A DNA stretch of 64,000 nucleotides from Isoetes taiwanensis. Its lineage: Eukaryota; Streptophyta; Lycopodiopsida; Isoetales; Isoetaceae. The notes beneath the pieces are model-generated. The model was given only the letters and a program-made list of their open reading frames with translations, was not told where the DNA came from and ran no database searches. Positions within the stretch are counted from its first letter, which is position 1, and each line of letters starts with the position of its first letter. Position numbers and translations under genes: made by a program. This document shows positions 59,111 through 64,000 of this stretch, piece after piece. The DNA is taken from the NCBI GenBank assembly GCA_021234155.1, contig JAJEKV010000011.1:1298001-1362000 (forward strand), in the 5' to 3' direction.

Positions 59111-60835
59111 CTAGGACCAGCTTGATCTAATGCATCGTCGCCACCACAGGCCAAGTTGAAGAATCAATCTGATTCCAATTGTGGCCTCGTGCATGGAATT
59201 GAGAGCAATGAAAATCGCTCGCATTGTGTCAAGTAGCTGGGCCATATCAAATTTTCGTGTTTTGCCCCTCATTGGCGACTCAACGCAATGTTTCAAATAG
59301 TCGCACATTCTCCGATGCTTGCCTTGCTGCTCCAAGTTTCCTATTGACTCCATATAGGAGTGCTTACTAGCAAAGTCAGCTAAGTAGTAGACAATGTACG
59401 CTGCCCCGTGTAAATCAAAGTCAACCCTTGCAGGCACTGTCTTCGAGCCACTACCAAAAAAAAGATCATCATGCATATATGGATGCCTGGCCCTTTCCAT
59501 CTCAATTCTTTTCTTACCTTCGCCATCCATACCCTTGTAATGCCATCGTTTTACCTCCACTGTCTCGTGGATCAACCTGGATTCACCCCAATCACAAATG
59601 CCAATGTATACAGCCTGAGGATCAATACATCCCTTCTTCTTTCCATAATCAAAATGGAGCAATATATTGCCCGGATGCAAGTCCATATGCAGATATCTTT
59701 CTTGATGAAGCTTTCGTAGGCCGCTACAGAATGACATTGCTAAGTCCCCAACCCTAGAGGCAACAAATAATTCTTTCTTTCTGCGCTCTTCAAGCAGCCT
59801 CAAGTCCGTCTCAACTCACGGGGACAACTCCCAACTTCTTAAATGCAAGCTCTGCAAAGGCATTAGACCCATGACTTGTAAAGAAGGTTGCCAACGAACC
59901 TCCATTCCAAAAAGGGAAAATTAAGCCTTGTCTTTCTAGGCCGGTTGTGCTACCAATGCAGCGTATTATACACCCGTGCCTAACTTGCATTCCAGACTCC
60001 CTCATGTTCTTCAGCATAGCTTCCACTAACTTATTGGGTTCCGTACTAGGCTAAAAATTATTATGTTGAAGTTTTACACAATAAGGTTCATCCTTAATAA
60101 AACTAGACCCTAAAATATTGCACTTATACAACTTTAGCCATATGACCCGAGAACCAATTAGTTTATGCGTTTTATTATTTGTGATGAATCTACCATGGCA
60201 AACCAAGTAGTCTTGGCATCCGCTCTTCTCTGAGCTTCCCACTCCCTATCTGTCTCACCAGGACGTTTGGCTTTTATGGTTTGCGCCAACACTTTCTTAA
60301 CAAGATGGGGGGGTTGATGGGCTTCTTTTTTCAATTTTCTATTGGTCCACGCCGCATTCCATGTGCTGGCTTTTTCTTTCAGCTCTAGCCTCAAGCGATG
60401 ACTACTCAAATTTGCAACTTCTGTGATCATATTGCCGGTAGTGCGGCTAATATTACCCACTATCCATGTATACCTCTCTTGCTCACTTTTTTCAGGCTCT
60501 AGCTCCATCATTCGAAGCTTAAAAGCCCTCTCGGCATCTTTTACCAGCCCTGCATGGTAGTCTAGCCATCCTTCCTCGCTGTTGATAATCAATTCCAAAT
60601 CCTGAGCTGAGGCATTGCACAACCGATTACACAACTAGTTCATGAAATCTGGTCTCAAAGTAGACCATGCTTGTTGTGGTCTGGTTCTTTTTCTACGCGG
60701 CAGTGGTGCAGAAGATGACTCAGGTTCTGTAGCCTGTGTTTGAGATGCCAATGCATCTACTGGTTGCGGCTCTATCTGAGGCACTAATGCCACATTTGGT
60801 TGCAAGTTAACTTCCGCTCTCTCTTCTGAAGTCAT
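59111..60835 (-). pseudogene. Protein-kinase-domain gene, broken by stops and frameshifts
   Basis: From 60835 on the minus strand: a disordered proline-rich N-terminus with PRRKRTRPQQ; an in-frame TAG at about 60633; a helical charged region (to 60160); then in a shifted frame the N-lobe with NILGSSFIKDEPYCVKL (Lys of the VAVK type). After another in-frame TAG come GCIIRCIGS and LIFPFWNGGSLATFF (hinge region), a frame change near 59810, and the C-lobe. The C-lobe shows YLHMDLHPGNILLH (catalytic loop HxDLxxxN), ICDWGES (DFG replaced by DWG) and VDFDLHGAAYIVYYLADF (F helix). No APE motif is evident. The catalytic Asp and Asn are kept, so the ancestor was probably active. Host target unknown. 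Confidence 0.65.
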
Positions 60836-61248
60836 ACTGCTTGTTTTAAAGGATTGCCTAGCAGGCTAGCAAAATGCGACTCCGCGACAATACGCAACTG
60901 ACAACAGCAACACCTACAAGTCAAGCAAAGATAAAACTTTCAATTTAGTGCTTAGCACATGAGGGTAAATCAACTGACTTTAACAAAAAAAAAACGCTAA
61001 TTTTACGCTTCCTACGCTAAGACCCTAACTTTTTAATCAGTTCATAAGTAAGTATATGCAAGGCCAAGGATAGGGTAACAAATAAAAGGACCAAAATACG
61101 ATTTATGATCTATAGCCCAGCTACTGCCAAAATGCAAGGCTAGCAAGTTTTAAATGCATTGCACTTGTCCCAGGTCACGCTTTTTTCAAAAGACGAGACC
61201 AATCGAATGCTTATTAAAACATACGCCAGTTTCTATATTAGTGTCAGA
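60836..61248. other. No gene
   Basis: Upstream of the kinase gene and downstream of the LINE tail. It could include the kinase promoter, but no element is clear. Confidence 0.4.
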
Positions 61249-64000
61249 CTTTTTTTTTTTTTTTTTTTTTTTTTGATGGTAAGATATATATTTATATTTA
61301 AAAGTTATAAAATATGTACAGTAGAGCCCCACTAAGGGAAATACAGAGGATGTGGGAGTCCTAGTACGAGAACAAGAGGGCATCAACTCGTCTTCCCCAC
61401 TAAAAGGGTACTATAAGAAAAAATCTTCTTTCTTCACCAGAGAGTGGGTACTATAGAGAGAGCCAGCTCCATTCCAGTACAGGGTCCACCAGTTTCCTAC
61501 TCCAGATTTAAAAGCTACCTGCTTCATTACCAGTAGTTCAAGCTATCTCGTTATCAACCCAATGGCACTTGAAGTATGAATAGAAGCCTACCAGGGATCC
61601 AACCTTATCAAGTCCTTTGTTGTATTTCTCGCCTTTCTTCTTATGATGAGATAGGGCCATTAGAGCAACCTCCATATTGAAAGAGTTTTTTAACTTCTCT
61701 ATGGAAATCCCTTGACCACCTAGGGCCACATCACAACGATGCTTCCAGATAACCCAAAGTGTCAGATTCACCAGGGAGGCATCTATACAGCAGCGATCCG
61801 TGATGCTGATCAGATCTGGCCAGACTAGCTGGTTTAACATGATACCAATAATAGGACAAACCCACTGCCAAAATTCAGCAATCCGGGGACAGAAAAAGAG
61901 ATGCACTATGGATTCAGTAACTCGACAGCCCAATGGACATCTGTCGTCAACCGTAATACCCTTATTAAATAACCTTTCCTTGGTACTTAATCCTCCTTGA
62001 AGAGCTAACCACCTAAAGAACTGAATCTTTCTAGAACAGATAGACTTCCAAGAGTTTGACAGTAAGGTTTTGGTGTCTGCCAAACTAACCCCAAGCCTAA
62101 CCTCAGCTATCAAGGGGGTATCCTGGCACAAATCCCTATAGATCCTCCTCACACTATACTGATTTTGCCCACCATGTAGCCAACACTCCTGTGTCCCCAC
62201 AATACCTGTCAGATTAGCGGCATTCCTTAGGATTTCCTTAAAGACTTTACGGTCTCCTTCCCCTGGATTCGGGATTGTCGCTTTGAATGCAGTCCAGCAA
62301 ATCCACCTACCATTACCCCAAAGGTGTTGCAACTGAGTTATTCCACAATCCTTCCATTTGACAAAGATACGAGGGTGTGAGAGGGCCAAGGGAAGCCCTT
62401 CCCGTTCCCAGATTCCGGTGTTCCAAAATAAACTAAGTCCCCCCGCATCCCTCGGGGGATCCGTAGGAGAGAAGAGATGCTGCACCTGTATCCAAGCGTG
62501 AAGAATTTTCCGCATAACTGGAGATGTTCCAGGAGCCACCTTGAAGTTGTAGAACAGAGCACCCAGCTCATCCCTAGGGAGAGATGGCTTACCAAGGAGC
62601 TTGCCTTGCTTCAACCAGTAAGAAACAAATCTAAGAGCAGGGGATGACTCACCTTGTAGAGTACGCCAGAAAAATTTGGCTGCCAGAGCCTGAGCTTGTA
62701 AAAAGGGATCTTTACAGCCCAGTCCACCATCTTTTTTGTCACGACAGAGTTCACCCCAGGCCACCTTCGCCATACCCCCCCAGATAAATTTCCGGATGAT
62801 AACTTGTATTTGGTTATACACCCCTTTCTGAGCAACCATAACTGAAGAGTAATAAATATGAGAGGCAGCAAGAACGGCATTTGCAACTGTCACCCGTCCA
62901 GCTGTAGAAAGGGACTTTGTAGACCACAGACCAACCTTCTTTCTTAGTTTATCGAGGATAGGGGCCCAGAGTCCTTTAAGGCTGTCAGACAACACCAAGG
63001 GAAGACCAAGAAGTTTAACTGATTCTCTGACAGTGACGACTGAGAAACCCAAACCCCTGGCACGAGGATCAATGTCGCTTTCAGAAGACCATAGCACAGA
63101 GCATTTATTGGCATTGAGACCAATACCAGAAATCACCTCAAAGGCCAACAAGATCTCTCGGAATGAGAGAAAGCTGTTGTCATCATATCTGAGGAACATA
63201 AAAGTATCATCAGCATACTGCATGATTGTCAGCTTATCCACACCTTCTGGGAAAGATAGACCTTCTAAGTTCCCCTCTGCCACTTTGAGGTGCACCATTC
63301 TTGTTAAAAGGTTTGCCATGATGAGAAACAGATAGGGAGCAAGGGGGCAACCTTGCCTTATACCTTTTTTGAGATTAAATAGACCAGAGGGTTGTCCATT
63401 AACCAGCACCGAAGCTGAGGCTAGGCTGTTCATCCCTAGAGTTAGTCGAATGAAATGAGCGTCAAATCCCATGTACCCCATAACTGCACGTAAACCTGCC
63501 CATCTGAGGGAATCATATGCCTTCCTGAAATCCATCTTAATCAATACACATTTTTGCTTTGAGGCCTGACACCAATGCAACCCTTCCCTGGCTGCAAGAT
63601 AGTTATCCAGGATATATCTGCCAGGCAAGAAGGCTGATTGCTCCTTCCCAATGACCCTATTGAGTATAGGTTTCAAGCGATTGGCAATAACCTTCATAAT
63701 CACTTTGTAGATGGCATTGGTAAGGGCAATAGGCCTCCATTCACTTAATGTTAGAGGCCTGGGAACCTTGGGGACAAGCGTGATAAAACCTGCTGCAAGA
63801 GTAGGGTGTAGAGAACAAGAGGCCCAAGCACCACAAACTGCCTTAGTAAAGTCATCCCCAAGAACATCCCAAAATTCGACAAAGAATTCAGGGGGGAACC
63901 CATCTGGCCCAGGAGATTTGCCAGCGGCAAGGGAGCATAGAGTCTTATAGATCTCATCCTTCTCTAAATTATGTAGTAATTGTCTGTTTTCAGCAGCATT
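61249..64000 (-). mobile_element. Plant L1-type LINE, 3' part
   Basis: A T26 run at about 61249-61274 is the poly(A) tail of a minus-strand element. It is preceded (in element orientation) by a 3' UTR of about 260 bp and by ORF2. The 5' part, including endonuclease and ORF1, lies beyond the window. A target duplication cannot be tested without the 5' end. Confidence 0.9.
61538..64000 (-). CDS. LINE ORF2: reverse transcriptase with zf-RVT (partial, open)
   Basis: The frame is open from the window edge to a stop at 61538, over 800 codons, and the Met at 63703 is internal. RT motifs in order: SPGPDGFPPEFF; WRPIALTNAIYKVIMK; KEQSAFLPGRYILDN; LIKMDFRKAYDSLRW (first catalytic Asp); GIRQGCPLAPYLFLI; LTIMQYADDTFMFL (catalytic DD); LNANKCSVLW; LLGLPL; STAGRVTVANAVLAA; DGGLGCKDPF. 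A C-terminal zf-RVT region follows (IQFFRWLALQGGLSTKERL...CPLGCRVTESIVHLFFCP). This is the typical plant L1 ORF2. The absence of stops over this length suggests a recent, possibly still functional copy. Confidence 0.9.
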   Translation of the reverse strand, partial: NAAENRQLLHNLEKDEIYKTLCSLAAGKSPGPDGFPPEFFVEFWDVLGDDFTKAVCGAWASCSLHPTLAAGFITLVPKVPRPLTLSEWRPIALTNAIYKVIMKVIANRLKPILNRVIGKEQSAFLPGRYILDNYLAAREGLHWCQASKQKCVLIKMDFRKAYDSLRWAGLRAVMGYMGFDAHFIRLTLGMNSLASASVLVNGQPSGLFNLKKGIRQGCPLAPYLFLIMANLLTRMVHLKVAEGNLEGLSFPEGVDKLTIMQYADDTFMFLRYDDNSFLSFREILLAFEVISGIGLNANKCSVLWSSESDIDPRARGLGFSVVTVRESVKLLGLPLVLSDSLKGLWAPILDKLRKKVGLWSTKSLSTAGRVTVANAVLAASHIYYSSVMVAQKGVYNQIQVIIRKFIWGGMAKVAWGELCRDKKDGGLGCKDPFLQAQALAAKFFWRTLQGESSPALRFVSYWLKQGKLLGKPSLPRDELGALFYNFKVAPGTSPVMRKILHAWIQVQHLFSPTDPPRDAGGLSLFWNTGIWEREGLPLALSHPRIFVKWKDCGITQLQHLWGNGRWICWTAFKATIPNPGEGDRKVFKEILRNAANLTGIVGTQECWLHGGQNQYSVRRIYRDLCQDTPLIAEVRLGVSLADTKTLLSNSWKSICSRKIQFFRWLALQGGLSTKERLFNKGITVDDRCPLGCRVTESIVHLFFCPRIAEFWQWVCPIIGIMLNQLVWPDLISITDRCCIDASLVNLTLWVIWKHRCDVALGGQGISIEKLKNSFNMEVALMALSHHKKKGEKYNKGLDKVGSLVGFYSYFKCHWVDNEIA

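Overview
The window looks like repeat-dense nuclear DNA of a land plant with a large genome. Supporting signs are exons of a HEATR5/SWEETIE-type gene, a germin-like protein pseudogene, a plant L1-type LINE with a zf-RVT domain, a DUF659/BED-type hAT transposase and Ty3/gypsy remnants. A second non-LTR retrotransposon with a short-repeat tail, and the very low density of ordinary genes, fit a fern or another non-flowering plant better than a compact angiosperm. That lineage guess is inference. Almost nothing here is an intact host gene.

Layout. 1-2.2 kb: a complete CACTA-type MITE (1095-1289, 3-bp TSD) and a GC-rich retroposon (1341-2182) with a (CTCC)n(TTCC)n tail and a 12-bp TSD. 2.78-6.68 kb: a 3.9-kb DNA element with 32-bp terminal inverted repeats and ten scattered copies of a CTATGCGCGCATAG-like palindrome. 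6.85-9.65 kb (minus): a broken, intron-containing gene with a DDD-like acidic triad, probably a transposase. Near 10.6 kb: one exon fossil of a P5A-type ATPase. 11.4-27.5 kb: two long direct repeats (candidate LTRs) flank an antisense gypsy fragment, and the right-hand copy is split by a 13.1-kb insertion with a GAATG duplication. 28.3-30.84 kb: a non-LTR retrotransposon whose RT core is open. 31.35-32.46 kb: five in-frame exons of a SWEETIE/HEATR5-like gene.

35-44 kb: two more antisense gypsy fragments interleaved with two copies of a 1.94-kb segment. 44-46.2 kb: palindromic and tandem repeats. 46.5-47.3 kb: germin-like pseudogene. 49.1-52.4 kb: a decayed autonomous hAT whose left end carries nine GCGTACGC palindromes. 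53.85-56.97 kb: a complete non-autonomous relative with the same end and a perfect 8-bp TSD. Just upstream are two tandem long hairpins. 57.4-60.8 kb (minus): two degraded neighbouring genes, one with a RING-like finger and one with a protein-kinase domain. 61.25-64 kb (minus): the 3' part of a plant L1 LINE with an uninterrupted ORF2 running off the window.

The genes do not form a pathway; the organising principle is nested transposition. Most worth following are the palindrome-loaded transposon ends, the unassigned DDD-motif gene, the kinase/RING pair, the paired hairpins, and the SWEETIE exons, which are either a giant-intron gene or a captured fragment.
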